A stretch of DNA of 64,000 nucleotides from QPJE01 sp051747745 (GCA_051747745.1 JBNJGL010000003.1:16429-80428); one strand, 5' to 3'. Positions 39,650 through 50,362 are shown, numbered from the stretch's first letter. Program-made: numbers and translations. The notes: generated by a model not told the origin, from the letters alone.

Positions 39650-41716
39650 TTATTCTCCCATAATTTCTTTTGCAATATTTTTTGGTGCTTTTTCATAATG
39701 AGAAAACTGCATTGTATATGTTGCTCTTCCCTGAGTTTTGGATCTCAAATCTGTTGCATAACCAAACATCTCAGAAAGTGGTACAAATGCCTTTACAACC
39801 TGTGCATTTGCTCTTGGTTCCATACCTTCAACTCTTCCTCGGCGTCCATTGAGATCACCGATAACATCTCCCATATATTCTTCAGGGACAACGACTTCAA
39901 CACTCATAACCGGTTCCAAAATTGCAGGTGCTGCTCTTTTTGCACCTTCACGGAAACCCATTGAACCAGCAATTTTAAATGCCATTTCTGAAGAGTCGAC
40001 TTCATGGTAACTACCATCATTTAAAGCAACTTTAACATCAACTACTGGATAACCAGCAATAATACCATTTTCCATTGACTCTTTAATACCGGCTTCAACT
40101 GCAGGTATATATTCTTTTGGAATTGATCCACCTACAATATTATCTTCAAATTCAAATCCATCTCCCTCTTTTTGAGGAATAATATCAAGCACAACGTGTC
40201 CATACTGTCCACGTCCACCAGACTGACGGATAAATTTGCCTTCAACTCCAGTAACTTTTTTGGTAATTGTTTCTCTATAAGCAACTTTTGGTTTACCAAT
40301 ATTTGCATCAACTTTAAACTCTCTCAGAAGGCGGTCAACTATTACTTCAAGATGTAGTTCTCCCATACCCTGAATTATAGTCTGTCCTGTTTCTTCGTCA
40401 CTTCTAACTCTAAATGTTGGATCCTCTTCAGCCAGACGCTGTAGAGCTTCTCCTAATTTATCCTGATCAGCTTTAGTCTTAGGTTCAATCGCAACATCAA
40501 TAACAGGTTCCGGAAACTCCATTGATTCCAGAATTATTGGATGATCCTGGTCACAGAGAGTATCACCAGTACTTGTGTTTTTTAGACCTACTGCAGCAGC
40601 AAGATCGCCTGCATAAACTCTATCTCTTTCTTCACGACGATTTGCATGCATCTGTAATATACGTCCAACTCTCTCTCTTTTGTCAGAAGTTGCATTATAT
40701 ACATATGAACCTGCTTCTAAAATACCAGAGTATGCTCTAAAGAATGCCAGTTTACCGACATATGGATCAGCCATTATTTTAAATGCAAGTGCAGAAAATG
40801 GTTCATCATCATCTGCTTTTCTTACTTCTGCTTCCTCAGTATCCGGATTTATACCCGAAATCGGTGGAACATCTACCGGAGAAGGCATATAGTCCAGTAC
40901 AGAATCAAGCAGCATCTGTACTCCTTTATTCTTAAAAGCGGATCCACAGAGAACAGGAACTACATTTACATTTAGAACTGCCTTTCTCAGCAGTTTTTTA
41001 ATATCTTCTGTTGAAACACCTTCTTCCAGGTATTTCATCATAAATTCGTCATCTTCTTCAGCTAAAACTTCAATCATTTTTTCTCTATATTCATCAGCAA
41101 GTTCCTGCATATCTTCGGGAATTTCCTGGCGTTCAAAATCAACACCAAGTTCATCTTCATAAATTATTGCATCCATTTCTACAAGATCTATTACTCCATC
41201 AAAGTTGTCTTCACTCCCAATTGGCAGCTGAATAGGAACTGCATTTGCTCCCAATCTTTCGCGCATCATTTCTACAGCTCGAAAGAAATCTGCACCCATT
41301 CTATCCATCTTATTTACAAAAGCAATTCTAGGAACCTTATATTTATCAGCCTGTCTCCAGACGGTTTCTGACTGTGGTTCTACTCCTCCGACAGAACAGA
41401 ATAAAGCAATTGCTCCATCTAAAACTCTAAGTGATCTTTCCACCTCTACTGTAAAGTCCACGTGTCCGGGCGTATCTATTATATTGATACGATGATCATT
41501 CCACTGACAAGTAGTTGCAGCTGAGGTAATAGTGATGCCTCTTTCCTGTTCCTGTTCCATCCAGTCCATCACTGATGCTCCATCATGGGTTTCACCCATT
41601 TTGTGAACACGTCCTGTATAGTAAAGTATTCTTTCTGTTGTTGTTGTTTTTCCTGCATCAATATGTGCCATTATTCCAATGTTACGTGTTTTCTTTAGTG
41701 GAAATTGTCGGGCCAC
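39650..41716 (-). CDS. fusA: Elongation factor G
   Basis: 688-residue translocase GTPase. GTP-binding motifs AHIDAGKTT, RGITI, DTPGHVDF and NKMDR, then domains II-V (e.g. GMGELHLEVIVDRL in domain III, GRRGRVEGMEPRANAQVVKAFVPL near the end). GTG start with a strong SD (AAGGGGGGA). Stands between rpsG and tuf as usual. Confidence 0.98.
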   Translation of the reverse strand: MARQFPLKKTRNIGIMAHIDAGKTTTTERILYYTGRVHKMGETHDGASVMDWMEQEQERGITITSAATTCQWNDHRINIIDTPGHVDFTVEVERSLRVLDGAIALFCSVGGVEPQSETVWRQADKYKVPRIAFVNKMDRMGADFFRAVEMMRERLGANAVPIQLPIGSEDNFDGVIDLVEMDAIIYEDELGVDFERQEIPEDMQELADEYREKMIEVLAEEDDEFMMKYLEEGVSTEDIKKLLRKAVLNVNVVPVLCGSAFKNKGVQMLLDSVLDYMPSPVDVPPISGINPDTEEAEVRKADDDEPFSALAFKIMADPYVGKLAFFRAYSGILEAGSYVYNATSDKRERVGRILQMHANRREERDRVYAGDLAAAVGLKNTSTGDTLCDQDHPIILESMEFPEPVIDVAIEPKTKADQDKLGEALQRLAEEDPTFRVRSDEETGQTIIQGMGELHLEVIVDRLLREFKVDANIGKPKVAYRETITKKVTGVEGKFIRQSGGRGQYGHVVLDIIPQKEGDGFEFEDNIVGGSIPKEYIPAVEAGIKESMENGIIAGYPVVDVKVALNDGSYHEVDSSEMAFKIAGSMGFREGAKRAAPAILEPVMSVEVVVPEEYMGDVIGDLNGRRGRVEGMEPRANAQVVKAFVPLSEMFGYATDLRSKTQGRATYTMQFSHYEKAPKNIAKEIMGE

Positions 41717-41757
41717 TATTCTCCCCCCTTATTAAAAATTATACATCACGCAACTTA

Positions 41758-42225
41758 TTACCATCTGTAATGTGCAAAAGCTCTATTGGCTTCAGCCATA
41801 CGATGGACTTCTTCTTTCTTTCTAACTGCGCCACCTGTATTATTAAATGCTTCCATAATTTCACCGGCTATACGCTCTTTCATTGTTCTTTCTCCACGAG
41901 CACGGGCAGCGTTAATTAACCAGCGCAGACTTAAAGTAATTTTGCGATGTTCGTCTACTTCTACCGGAACCTGATAGTTAGATCCACCTACACGGCGAGA
42001 TTTAACTTCAAGAGCAGGCATTATATTGTTCAAAGCTTCATTTACGACTTCAATTGGATCTTCACCGGTTTTCTCACCAATGATATCCAGAGCTCCATAA
42101 AAAATATTTTCAGCCAGACCCTTTTTACCATCTAACATAAGTTTATTAACTATACGGCTTATCAGTACATCATCATATATCGGATCAGGCATTACTTCTC
42201 TTTTTTCAGCTCTATTTTTACGCAC
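41758..42225 (-). CDS. rpsG: 30S ribosomal protein S7
   Basis: 155-residue S7, organiser of the small-subunit head. MRKNRAEKREVMPDPIYDDVLISRIVNKLM at the start and SRRVGGSNYQVPVEV, RWLINAARARGERTM further on are conserved. GTG start with SD AAGGGGGG. In E. coli S7 regulates the str operon. Confidence 0.97.
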   Translation of the reverse strand: MRKNRAEKREVMPDPIYDDVLISRIVNKLMLDGKKGLAENIFYGALDIIGEKTGEDPIEVVNEALNNIMPALEVKSRRVGGSNYQVPVEVDEHRKITLSLRWLINAARARGERTMKERIAGEIMEAFNNTGGAVRKKEEVHRMAEANRAFAHYRW

Positions 42226-42239
42226 TAAAATCCCCCCTT

Positions 42240-42611
42240 TTATCTAGGTTTTTTAACACCATATTTGGAACGTCCCTGTTTTCTGTCCTCAACACCAGCT
42301 GTATCAAGCGATCCACGTACTATGTGATATCTAACACCAGGTAAATCTTTTACTCTTCCACCTCTAACTAAAACTACTGAGTGTTCCTGTAAGTTATGCC
42401 CAATCCCCGGGATATAAGCTGTAACTTCTTTCCCGTTTGTAAGGCGCACACGAGCAACCTTTCTCAGTGCAGAGTTAGGCTTTTTAGGTGTTGCAGTATA
42501 TACTCTGGTACAGACGCCCCTTTTTTGCGGAGAACCCTCCAGAGCAGGAGCGGAAGTCTTCTTTTTAGTCTTCTGACGACCTTTGCGAATCAGTTGGCTA
42601 ATTGTCGGCAT
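42240..42611 (-). CDS. rpsL: 30S ribosomal protein S12
   Basis: 123-residue S12 of the decoding centre. Start MPTISQLIRKGR with SD AAGGAGGT; 22 extra upstream codons are rejected because they overlap the L7Ae-like gene. TPKKPNSALRKVARVRL, and GRVKDLPGVRYHIVRG are intact. Residues where streptomycin-resistance changes occur (the K in TPKKPNSA, the K in RVKDLPG) look wild type. Confidence 0.97.
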   Translation of the reverse strand: MPTISQLIRKGRQKTKKKTSAPALEGSPQKRGVCTRVYTATPKKPNSALRKVARVRLTNGKEVTAYIPGIGHNLQEHSVVLVRGGRVKDLPGVRYHIVRGSLDTAGVEDRKQGRSKYGVKKPR

Positions 42612-42631
42612 GCATTCCCACCTCCTTCCAA

Positions 42632-42874
42632 TTATTTCAATAAGGCAGCAGAGGCTGCGGAAACATCTATTCCGCATTCTCTGCCCAGTTTCATTTTACT
42701 TTCGACCATTTCAAAAGGTATATTATTATCTTTAACAGCATAAAGAATTTCTTCTTTTATATGCTGGTCAATATCATCAGCCAAAAAAACTTTACTAACT
42801 CTCTTTTCTTTAATAGCTTTAAGAGTCTGCTTTGTACCGACAATAAATTCGGTCTCACACAACTCAGTAAGCAT
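42632..42874 (-). CDS. rplGB: L7Ae-like K-turn-binding ribosomal protein (YbxF)
   Basis: 80-residue L7Ae/L30e-family protein, recognised by GTKQTLKAIKEKRVSKVFLADD and IPFEMVESKMKLGRECGIDVSAASAALL. Such proteins bind K-turns in RNA; the B. subtilis homologue YbxF binds the ribosome during growth. First gene of the str operon, between its promoter and rpsL, as in Bacillus. Confidence 0.9.
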   Translation of the reverse strand: MLTELCETEFIVGTKQTLKAIKEKRVSKVFLADDIDQHIKEEILYAVKDNNIPFEMVESKMKLGRECGIDVSAASAALLK

Positions 42875-42923
42875 TACAGTCTACCTCCAAAAAATATAGT
42901 TAATTCCCCGAGCACACTTAAGT

Positions 42924-42952
42924 ATTTTAACACCTTTGCTCACTTATGTCAA
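42924..42952 (-). promoter_or_regulatory. Promoter of the str operon
   Basis: On the minus strand, TTGACA (42952-42947), 17 bases, TAAAAT (42929-42924). It lies between rpoC and the L7Ae-like gene. An interrupted repeat (GAGCA ... TGCTC) brackets the -10 region. Confidence 0.7.
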
Positions 42953-42980
42953 CAAAGAAATTCATTTAATTATGCACGGA

Positions 42981-45900
42981 TTATTCTGCAGAATCTTCTA
43001 CATCACTTAACTTACTGGCTAGATCCTCAAAAACAACACCATCTTCATTGACAACCTCAATATTGCGGTAATATTTCATCCCTGTTCCAGCTGGAATAAG
43101 CTGACCGATTATTACATTTTCTTTTAACCCTAATAATGGATCCACTTTTCCTTCCAGTGATGCTTCTGTTAAAACTCTGGTTGTTTCCTGGAAAGAAGCA
43201 GCTGACAGAAAACTGTCTGTCGCGAGTGAAGCTTTGGTAATTCCCAGCAATTCTGGTTTTGCCTTGGCCGGTTCCATATTATTTTTAGCCATTTTTCTAT
43301 TGCTATTTCGGTAATTATATCTGTTAATTAAACTGCCCGGCAGAAATTCTGTGTCACCAGAATTTGTAATCTTAAGCTTTTTCATCATCTGTCTAATTAT
43401 AACTTCAATATGTTTGTCATTTATCTCTACACCCTGTGAACGGTAAACATTCTGAACTTCTTCCAGAAGATAATTTTGAACTGCTTTTTCACCTTTTACC
43501 TTTAACAGTACATTTGGATCCAGCGGACCTTCTGTAAGTTTATCTCCGGCAGTCACATGCTGATCATTTTTTACAATCATTTTTGATCCATATGGAATTT
43601 TATATGTCTTCTTCTTCCCATCATCATTTTCTATTACAACTCGTTTGGAGTTTTTCTTTTCGACAATTGTTACATAGCCTTCTCTTTCTGTCATTATAGC
43701 CTGACCTTTTGGAGTTCTACCTTCAAAAAGTTCTTCAACTCTCGGCAGACCCTGAGTGATATCATCACCGGCAACTCCACCTGTGTGGAAGGTACGCATT
43801 GTAAGCTGTGTTCCCGGTTCACCAATAGATTGAGCAGCTATAATACCAATAGATTCTCCAATACCTACTATTTCATTTGTAGCCAGGTTCCTGCCATAAC
43901 ATTTTCTGCAGACCCCATGTTTTGCTTCACAGGTAAGCACTGAACGGATTTTTACTTTTTCAATTCCTGCAGCATCTATCTTTTTCATCATTTTTCTGTT
44001 AATCATTACATTATTTTCAACAATGACTTCTCCAGTATCAGGATCCACTATTTCTTCAGCAGTTACTCTACCAATACATCTTTCTGCAAGTGTTTCAACT
44101 GCTTCAGATCCTTTACCACCAATAGATTCTACATAAATTCCTTCTTCAGTTCCACAGTCATCCTCACGTACTATAACATCCTGAGAAACATCAACAAGCC
44201 TTCTTGTTAAATAACCTGAATCAGCTGTTCTCAGTGCAGTATCAGCAAGACCTTTTCTGGCTCCGTGTGTGGATAAGAAATATTCTAAAACATCAAGACC
44301 TTCACGGAAACTGGATTTAATTGGAACATCAATAATACGTCCGGAAGGATCTGCCATCAGACCTCTCATACCTGCAAGCTGGGAAATCTGTGATGTATTA
44401 CCACGGGCACCGGAGATAGCCATAATATAAATATTATTGCTCTCATCCAGGTTATCAAGCAGAGCATCTGTTACCTCATCTTTAGTGTTATTCCAGATAT
44501 CAACAACTTTTTGATATCTTTCATTTTCGGTAATAGCTCCTCGACGGTAGTGCTTTTCTATTTCGTGTACATCATCTTCAGCTCTTTTTACGATTTCGCC
44601 TTTGATAGGAGGTATTTCCGCATCAGATACAGCGATTGTAATACCCGATCTTGTCGCAAAGTCATATCCAAGTGATTTTATTTTATCCAGTGTTTTAGCT
44701 GTTTTATCATTACCTACCAGTTCATAAAGATCTGCAATTAAATCTCCCAATTTGCCTTTATCAATTCTCTCATTTATATAATCCATTTCCTGTGGAAACG
44801 ATTCGTTAAATATAATACGGCCGATAGTTGTTTCTATTATTTCTCCATCCAGTCTAACTTTAACCGGTGACTGTAGGTGTACTTTATCCGTATCATATGC
44901 TTTAATTGCTTCATGACTATTTGAAAATATTTTGCCTTCACCTTTCATCCCCGACTTTCTGGTTGTCAAATAAAATATTCCCAGAACCATGTCCTGTGTG
45001 GGGATTGTGATTGGACTTCCATCTGAAGGTGTAAGCAGATTTGTGGTTGAAAGCATCAGCAGTCGAGCTTCTGTCTGCGCTTCTGCAGATAGAGGCAGAT
45101 GTACTGCCATCTGATCACCATCAAAGTCGGCATTATATGCTGTACATACAAGAGGATGCAGTTTTATAGCTTTACCCTCTACCAGTACCGGTTCAAAAGC
45201 CTGTATACCCAGACGGTGCAGAGTTGGTGCTCTATTGAGAAGTACTGGATGATCTTTAATCGCTTCTTCTAAAATTCCCCAGACTTCATCATCAACCTGT
45301 TCCACCATTCTTTTTGCATTTTTTATATTATGTGCAAATCCCTTATCAACAAGACCTTTCATTACAAAAGGTTTAAAGAGTTCTAACGCCATTTTTTTTG
45401 GTAATCCACACTGATGCATTTTTAGTTCTGGCCCTACTACAATAACAGAACGACCCGAATAATCAACACGCTTACCCAGCAGATTCTGACGGAAGCGGCC
45501 CTGTTTACCTTTTAGCATATCACTTAAAGACTTGAGGGGTCTGTTTCCAGCACCGGTTACAGGTCTTCCTCTTCGTCCATTATCTATCAGTGCATCTACT
45601 GCTTCCTGGAGCATTCTTTTTTCATTTCTAATAATAATTTCTGGTGCGCCAAGATCAAGCAGTCTTTTAAGTCGATTGTTTCTATTTATTACTCTTCTAT
45701 ACAAGTCATTTAAATCCGAAGTTGCAAAACGACCACCATCCAGCTGTACCATCGGTCTCAGATCAGGTGGAATAACAGGTACAACTTCCAGCACAAGATT
45801 TGAAGGAGAAAGTCCTGATTCTTCAAGTCCTCCCATTACTTCAAGTCTTCTAACAGCACGTTTTTTTCTCTGTCCTGTTGCATCTTTAACTTCTTTTTTA

Positions 45901-46472
45901 AGTTCTTTAACTTCTTTTTTCACATCTATTTTACCGAGAAGTTCTTTGATAGCTTCAGCACCCATAGCTGCTTTAAAACTATTCCCAAATTTACTTCTTG
46001 CTTCTCGATATTCACTTTCCGGCAGAAGCTGCTTCTCAGACAGCGGTGTATCTCCTGGATCGGTGACTATATAATGAACAAAGTATATAACTTTTTCCAG
46101 TGCTCTGGGTGACATATCCATAATCAAACCCAGACGGCTGGGGATACCTTTGAAAAACCAAATGTGCGTACATGGTGCAGCAAGTTCAATATGTCCCATC
46201 CGTTCTCTTCTAACTTTAGATCTGGTCACTTCAACTCCACAGCGGTCACATACAACACCCTTGTAGCGGACCCGCTTATATTTGCCACAGTGGCACTCAT
46301 AGTCTTTGGTAGGCCCAAAAATCTTTTCACAGAACAAACCATCTTTTTCTGGTTTGAGTGTGCGATAATTTATAGTTTCGGGTTTTTTTACTTCACCTCT
46401 CGACCAGTCACGAATCTGTTCTGGAGAAGCAACTCCGATCCTCATTGAATCGAAATTATTCACATTTAACAA
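42981..46472 (-). CDS. rpoC: DNA-directed RNA polymerase subunit beta'
   Basis: 1163-residue beta' subunit. The active-site Mg motif NADFDGDQMAVH is intact. The N-terminal zinc finger has Cys 60, 62, 75 and 78, and the second zinc site (TCEAKHGVCRKCYG) is present. Trigger loop and bridge-helix regions are conserved (GLADTALRTADSGYLTRRLVDVSQD). TTG start with SD GGGAGAG. Pairs with rpoB 26 bases upstream. It is full length, without a large insertion. Confidence 0.98.
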   Translation of the reverse strand: MLNVNNFDSMRIGVASPEQIRDWSRGEVKKPETINYRTLKPEKDGLFCEKIFGPTKDYECHCGKYKRVRYKGVVCDRCGVEVTRSKVRRERMGHIELAAPCTHIWFFKGIPSRLGLIMDMSPRALEKVIYFVHYIVTDPGDTPLSEKQLLPESEYREARSKFGNSFKAAMGAEAIKELLGKIDVKKEVKELKKEVKDATGQRKKRAVRRLEVMGGLEESGLSPSNLVLEVVPVIPPDLRPMVQLDGGRFATSDLNDLYRRVINRNNRLKRLLDLGAPEIIIRNEKRMLQEAVDALIDNGRRGRPVTGAGNRPLKSLSDMLKGKQGRFRQNLLGKRVDYSGRSVIVVGPELKMHQCGLPKKMALELFKPFVMKGLVDKGFAHNIKNAKRMVEQVDDEVWGILEEAIKDHPVLLNRAPTLHRLGIQAFEPVLVEGKAIKLHPLVCTAYNADFDGDQMAVHLPLSAEAQTEARLLMLSTTNLLTPSDGSPITIPTQDMVLGIFYLTTRKSGMKGEGKIFSNSHEAIKAYDTDKVHLQSPVKVRLDGEIIETTIGRIIFNESFPQEMDYINERIDKGKLGDLIADLYELVGNDKTAKTLDKIKSLGYDFATRSGITIAVSDAEIPPIKGEIVKRAEDDVHEIEKHYRRGAITENERYQKVVDIWNNTKDEVTDALLDNLDESNNIYIMAISGARGNTSQISQLAGMRGLMADPSGRIIDVPIKSSFREGLDVLEYFLSTHGARKGLADTALRTADSGYLTRRLVDVSQDVIVREDDCGTEEGIYVESIGGKGSEAVETLAERCIGRVTAEEIVDPDTGEVIVENNVMINRKMMKKIDAAGIEKVKIRSVLTCEAKHGVCRKCYGRNLATNEIVGIGESIGIIAAQSIGEPGTQLTMRTFHTGGVAGDDITQGLPRVEELFEGRTPKGQAIMTEREGYVTIVEKKNSKRVVIENDDGKKKTYKIPYGSKMIVKNDQHVTAGDKLTEGPLDPNVLLKVKGEKAVQNYLLEEVQNVYRSQGVEINDKHIEVIIRQMMKKLKITNSGDTEFLPGSLINRYNYRNSNRKMAKNNMEPAKAKPELLGITKASLATDSFLSAASFQETTRVLTEASLEGKVDPLLGLKENVIIGQLIPAGTGMKYYRNIEVVNEDGVVFEDLASKLSDVEDSAE

Positions 46473-46498
46473 GGGTCTCTCCCCTTTCTATAATGTAA

Positions 46499-49400
46499 TT
46501 ATTCGTCATCATCATCTTCATCACGATTAAGTTTTAAGTCTGTATCAAGTCCAAGTTTTTTAGCAGTTTCAGCCATTTCATCTTCATTTTCTGCAACCTG
46601 AAGTTCTTCTTCATCTTCAGTAAATATTCTTGCATCTAAACCAAGACTCTGCATTTCTTTTATCAGTACTTTAAATGATTCTGGAATACCTGGCTCAGGT
46701 ACATTTTCTCCTTTGACAATAGCCTCATATGTTTTTACTCTTCCCACAACATCATCAGATTTTACAGTCAGCATTTCCTGAAGAGTATAAGCAGCTCCAT
46801 ATGCTTCCAGAGCCCAGACTTCCATCTCTCCAAAACGCTGTCCTCCAAATTGAGCTTTACCACCAAGAGGCTGCTGTGTAACAAGAGAATATGGGCCTGT
46901 TGATCTGGCGTGTATTTTATCATCAACCAGGTGATGAAGTTTTAAAATATACATAACTCCAACAGTTACTCTATTTTCAAATCTTTTACCGGTTCTTCCA
47001 TCATAAAGCACGGTTTTACCATCCCGACTGAGTTCAGCTTTTTCCAGAATATCTTCAACCTCTGTTTCAGTAGCACCATTAAATACAGGTGTTTCTACAT
47101 GAATACCAAGAGACCTTGCAGCCATTCCCAGATGAGTTTCAAGCACCTGTCCAATATTCATACGTGATGGTACGCCAAGAGGATTGAGTACAATTTCTAC
47201 AGGTTCACCGTTTGGCAAAAACGGCATATCTTCTTCAGGTAGAATCCTGGAAATTACACCTTTATTACCATGGCGGCCTGCCATTTTATCTCCAACAGAT
47301 ATCTTTTTCTTGTTGGCAATATAAACTCTGACCAGTTTATTTACACCTGGTTTGAGTTCATCTCCCTGTTCACGCGAAAATACTTTTACATCTACAACTA
47401 TTCCTTCTTCACCGTGAGGAACTTTTAAAGAAGTATCTCTAACTTCTCTTGCTTTTTCTCCAAAAATAGCTCTTAAAAGTCTTTCTTCAGCAGAAAGCTC
47501 TGTTTCTCCCTTTGGAGTAACTTTTCCAACAAGAATATCTCCTTCTTTTACTTCGGCACCAATTCTTATGATACCACGGTCATCTAAATTTTTAAGAGCA
47601 TTTTCTCCAACATTGGGAATATCTCTTGTAATCTCTTCTGGCCCAAGTTTAGTATCTCTGGCCTCTGCTTCATGTTCTTCAATATGAATTGAAGTAAATG
47701 CATCTTCTTTTACCAGTCTCTCACTGATTAAAATTGCATCCTCATAATTATATCCTTCCCAGGGCATAAACGCTATAAGAGAATTGCGGCCGAGGGCCAG
47801 TTCTCCCTTATCTGTTGAAGGACCATCAGCAATTATATCTCCTGCATCAATTCGCTGACCTTTTTCTACTATAGGTCTCTGATTCATACAGCTTCCCTGG
47901 TTGGATCTTTTGAATTTAAGAAGGTTATAAGTATCTATTGAACCTTCATCATTTTTAATCATTATTTTGTTTGCAGTTACTCTGCTTACTGTACCGGAAT
48001 TTTTTGCTATGACTACAACACCTGAATCTTTTGCTGCTTTATGTTCTATACCTGTCGCAACACGGGGTGCATCTGTAATCATAAGCGGAACTGCCTGACG
48101 CTGCATATTTGCTCCCATTAGAGCACGGTTGGCATCATCATTTTCCAAAAATGGAATCATTGCAGCAGATACCCCTACCATCTGCTTGGTAGAAACATCC
48201 ATGTAATCAAGATCTTCCGGATGAACCTCTAAAATATCACCCCGTTTTCGGGCAATAACAAAATCATTTATATAATTACCATCATCATCTATTTCAGCAT
48301 TAGCCTGAGCTATAATATATTTATCCTCTTCATCAGCAGTGAGATAATCAATCTCATCTGTAACTCTGCAGTCAACAACTTTTCTATATGGAGTCATCAA
48401 AAATCCAAATTCATTTGTCTTGGAATAAGTACTCATAGAACCTATTAGACCAATGTTTGGACCCTCAGGTGTTTCAATAGGACATATACGCCCATAATGT
48501 GAATGATGCACATCTCGCACATCAAATCCAGCTCTTTCTCTACTTAAACCACCTGGCCCTAATGCACTCAGTCTTCTTTTGTGAGTCAATTCGGACATCG
48601 GGTTTGTCTGATCCATAAATTGAGAAAGCTGACTGCTTCCAAAAAATTCCTGTATAGATGCCACTACAGGCCTTGTGTTTATTAATGCCTGTGGAGTAAC
48701 AACATCTATATCCTGAATTGTCATTCTTTCTCTAACAACTCTTTCCATCCTTGATAAACCAATTCTAAACTGATTTTGCAGCAGTTCTCCCACTGTTTTT
48801 AATCGGCGATTGCCGAGGTGGTCAATATCATCAATATATGCATCTTCTTCATTATAAATAAGCTTTATCATATACTGCACTGTTGCTACAATATCATCTA
48901 TATGAAGATATTTTCTGTCTTTATCAATATCCAGCTCTAATTTTTTATTTAATTTGTACCGGCCAACTGCAGCCAGATCATATCTTTTGTGATCAAAAAA
49001 TAGGGAATTTAATAGGTTGGTGGCACTTTCAACTGTCGGCGGTTCTCCTGGACGAAGTCTTTTATATAGTTCTATTAGTGCTTCATCCTGTGATTCTGTA
49101 CTATCTCGTTCAATTGTATCATGTACAACTTCTGAGTCGCCAAAAAGTTCCAATAATTCGGAGTCTGTTCCAAAACCTAAAGCTCTAAACAGCACTGTTG
49201 ACGGCATTTTTCTTGTTCTATCAACGCGAACTGAAACAATACGTTTTTTGTCATATTCAAATTCGATCCAGGCACCTCTATTAGGAATAATACTGCCTGA
49301 AATTAATCTTCTTCCATCTTTTGTTCTTTCATCGTCAAAATAAACACCAGATGATCTAACCAGCTGATTAACCACAACTCTCTCAGCACCATTAATAATA

Positions 49401-49753
49401 AAAGTACCTTTATCAGTCATTAGTGGAAAATCACCCATAAAAACTTCCTGCTCTTTTACTTCTCCTGTTTCTTTATTAATCAACCTTACTTTCACCTGTA
49501 AAGAAGCAGAATAAGTATCATCCCGATCACGGCATTCCTCAACCGTATATTCAGGATCTTCAAGATAATAATCAACAAATTCTAATACCAGGTTTTCGGA
49601 AAAATCCTCAATTGGAGAGATTTCTTCAAAAACTTCTTTCAATCCTTCTTCCAGAAACCACTGGTAAGAGTTCAACTGTGTATAGATCAGATCTGGTAAG
49701 TCCATTGCATCTTCTATCTTGCTGAAACTATATCTTTCCCTTACCGTTGACAT
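46499..49753 (-). CDS. rpoB: DNA-directed RNA polymerase subunit beta
   Basis: 1084-residue beta subunit. The rifampicin region reads SSQLSQFMDQTNPMSELTHKRRLSALGPGG, i.e. the sensitive consensus. GEMEVWALEAYGAAYTLQE and KVTPKGETELSAEERLLRAIFGEKAREVRD are typical. A very acidic tail ends in RDEDDDDE. SD GGGGGTG. Candidate promoters lie in the 200-bp region after rplL. Confidence 0.98.
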   Translation of the reverse strand: MSTVRERYSFSKIEDAMDLPDLIYTQLNSYQWFLEEGLKEVFEEISPIEDFSENLVLEFVDYYLEDPEYTVEECRDRDDTYSASLQVKVRLINKETGEVKEQEVFMGDFPLMTDKGTFIINGAERVVVNQLVRSSGVYFDDERTKDGRRLISGSIIPNRGAWIEFEYDKKRIVSVRVDRTRKMPSTVLFRALGFGTDSELLELFGDSEVVHDTIERDSTESQDEALIELYKRLRPGEPPTVESATNLLNSLFFDHKRYDLAAVGRYKLNKKLELDIDKDRKYLHIDDIVATVQYMIKLIYNEEDAYIDDIDHLGNRRLKTVGELLQNQFRIGLSRMERVVRERMTIQDIDVVTPQALINTRPVVASIQEFFGSSQLSQFMDQTNPMSELTHKRRLSALGPGGLSRERAGFDVRDVHHSHYGRICPIETPEGPNIGLIGSMSTYSKTNEFGFLMTPYRKVVDCRVTDEIDYLTADEEDKYIIAQANAEIDDDGNYINDFVIARKRGDILEVHPEDLDYMDVSTKQMVGVSAAMIPFLENDDANRALMGANMQRQAVPLMITDAPRVATGIEHKAAKDSGVVVIAKNSGTVSRVTANKIMIKNDEGSIDTYNLLKFKRSNQGSCMNQRPIVEKGQRIDAGDIIADGPSTDKGELALGRNSLIAFMPWEGYNYEDAILISERLVKEDAFTSIHIEEHEAEARDTKLGPEEITRDIPNVGENALKNLDDRGIIRIGAEVKEGDILVGKVTPKGETELSAEERLLRAIFGEKAREVRDTSLKVPHGEEGIVVDVKVFSREQGDELKPGVNKLVRVYIANKKKISVGDKMAGRHGNKGVISRILPEEDMPFLPNGEPVEIVLNPLGVPSRMNIGQVLETHLGMAARSLGIHVETPVFNGATETEVEDILEKAELSRDGKTVLYDGRTGKRFENRVTVGVMYILKLHHLVDDKIHARSTGPYSLVTQQPLGGKAQFGGQRFGEMEVWALEAYGAAYTLQEMLTVKSDDVVGRVKTYEAIVKGENVPEPGIPESFKVLIKEMQSLGLDARIFTEDEEELQVAENEDEMAETAKKLGLDTDLKLNRDEDDDDE

Positions 49754-49837
49754 CTTCGCACCCCCAGGAAATACTTAATAATTTAAACAATACTTTCCCA
49801 TTATAAACTTTTTTATTTACCTTATAGACATCTACTA

Positions 49838-49866
49838 ATATTAACACAAGTCAACAGTGTTGTCAA
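49838..49866 (-). promoter_or_regulatory. Candidate rpoBC promoter
   Basis: On the minus strand, TTGACA (49866-49861), 17 bases, TAATAT (49843-49838, weak). A better -10, TATAAT, at 49805-49800 has no good -35. Either could restart transcription after the rplL terminator. Confidence 0.5.
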
Positions 49867-49895
49867 GATTCTGGAAAATTATTTTTCCTATAAGA

Positions 49896-49932
49896 AAATA
49901 GTCCTGCCTTTAACTTACAGGCAGGACTATTT
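49896..49932 (-). terminator. Terminator/attenuator between rplL and rpoB
   Basis: Perfect 14-bp stem (AAATAGTCCTGCCT with its complement) and 9-base loop; on the minus strand the descending arm ends in TATTTTC. Attenuators at this place reduce rpoBC expression relative to rplJL in other bacteria. Confidence 0.8.
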
Positions 49933-49961
49933 ATTGATATTATATTCAAAATGTTTTTTTA

Positions 49962-50330
49962 TTACTTAAGTTCTACTGTTGCTCCAGCTTCTTCTAATTT
50001 TTCTTTCATTTCTTCTGCTTCTTCTTTACTTAATCCTTCTTTTACGTTCTGAGGTGCATCATCAACTACAGCTTTAGCTTCTTTCAGGCCGAGACCTGTA
50101 AGTTCTCTAACTGCTTTGATAACTTTAATCTTTTTAGAACCAATATCTGCAAGAAATACATCAAATTCAGTTTTTTCTTCTTCTGCAGATCCTCCGCCTC
50201 CGGAAGCAGCAGCCATTGCAACAGGTGCTGCAGCACTTACACCAAATTTATCCTCAAGTTCCTCAACTAATTCTGAAAGTTCCAGTACACTCATTTCCTC
50301 AATTGCTTTAATAATTTCTTCTTTATTCAT
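49962..50330 (-). CDS. rplL: 50S ribosomal protein L7/L12
   Basis: 122-residue stalk protein that recruits translational GTPases. N-terminal dimerisation domain, an alanine/glycine hinge (AAAPVAMAAASGGGGSAEEEKTEF) and the C-terminal GSKKIKVIKAVRELTGLGLKEAKAVVD are clear. Present in several copies per ribosome. Follows rplJ. Confidence 0.98.
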   Translation of the reverse strand: MNKEEIIKAIEEMSVLELSELVEELEDKFGVSAAAPVAMAAASGGGGSAEEEKTEFDVFLADIGSKKIKVIKAVRELTGLGLKEAKAVVDDAPQNVKEGLSKEEAEEMKEKLEEAGATVELK

Positions 50331-50362
50331 TATAAATCCTCCTTATTTTTTTACACCTTTTT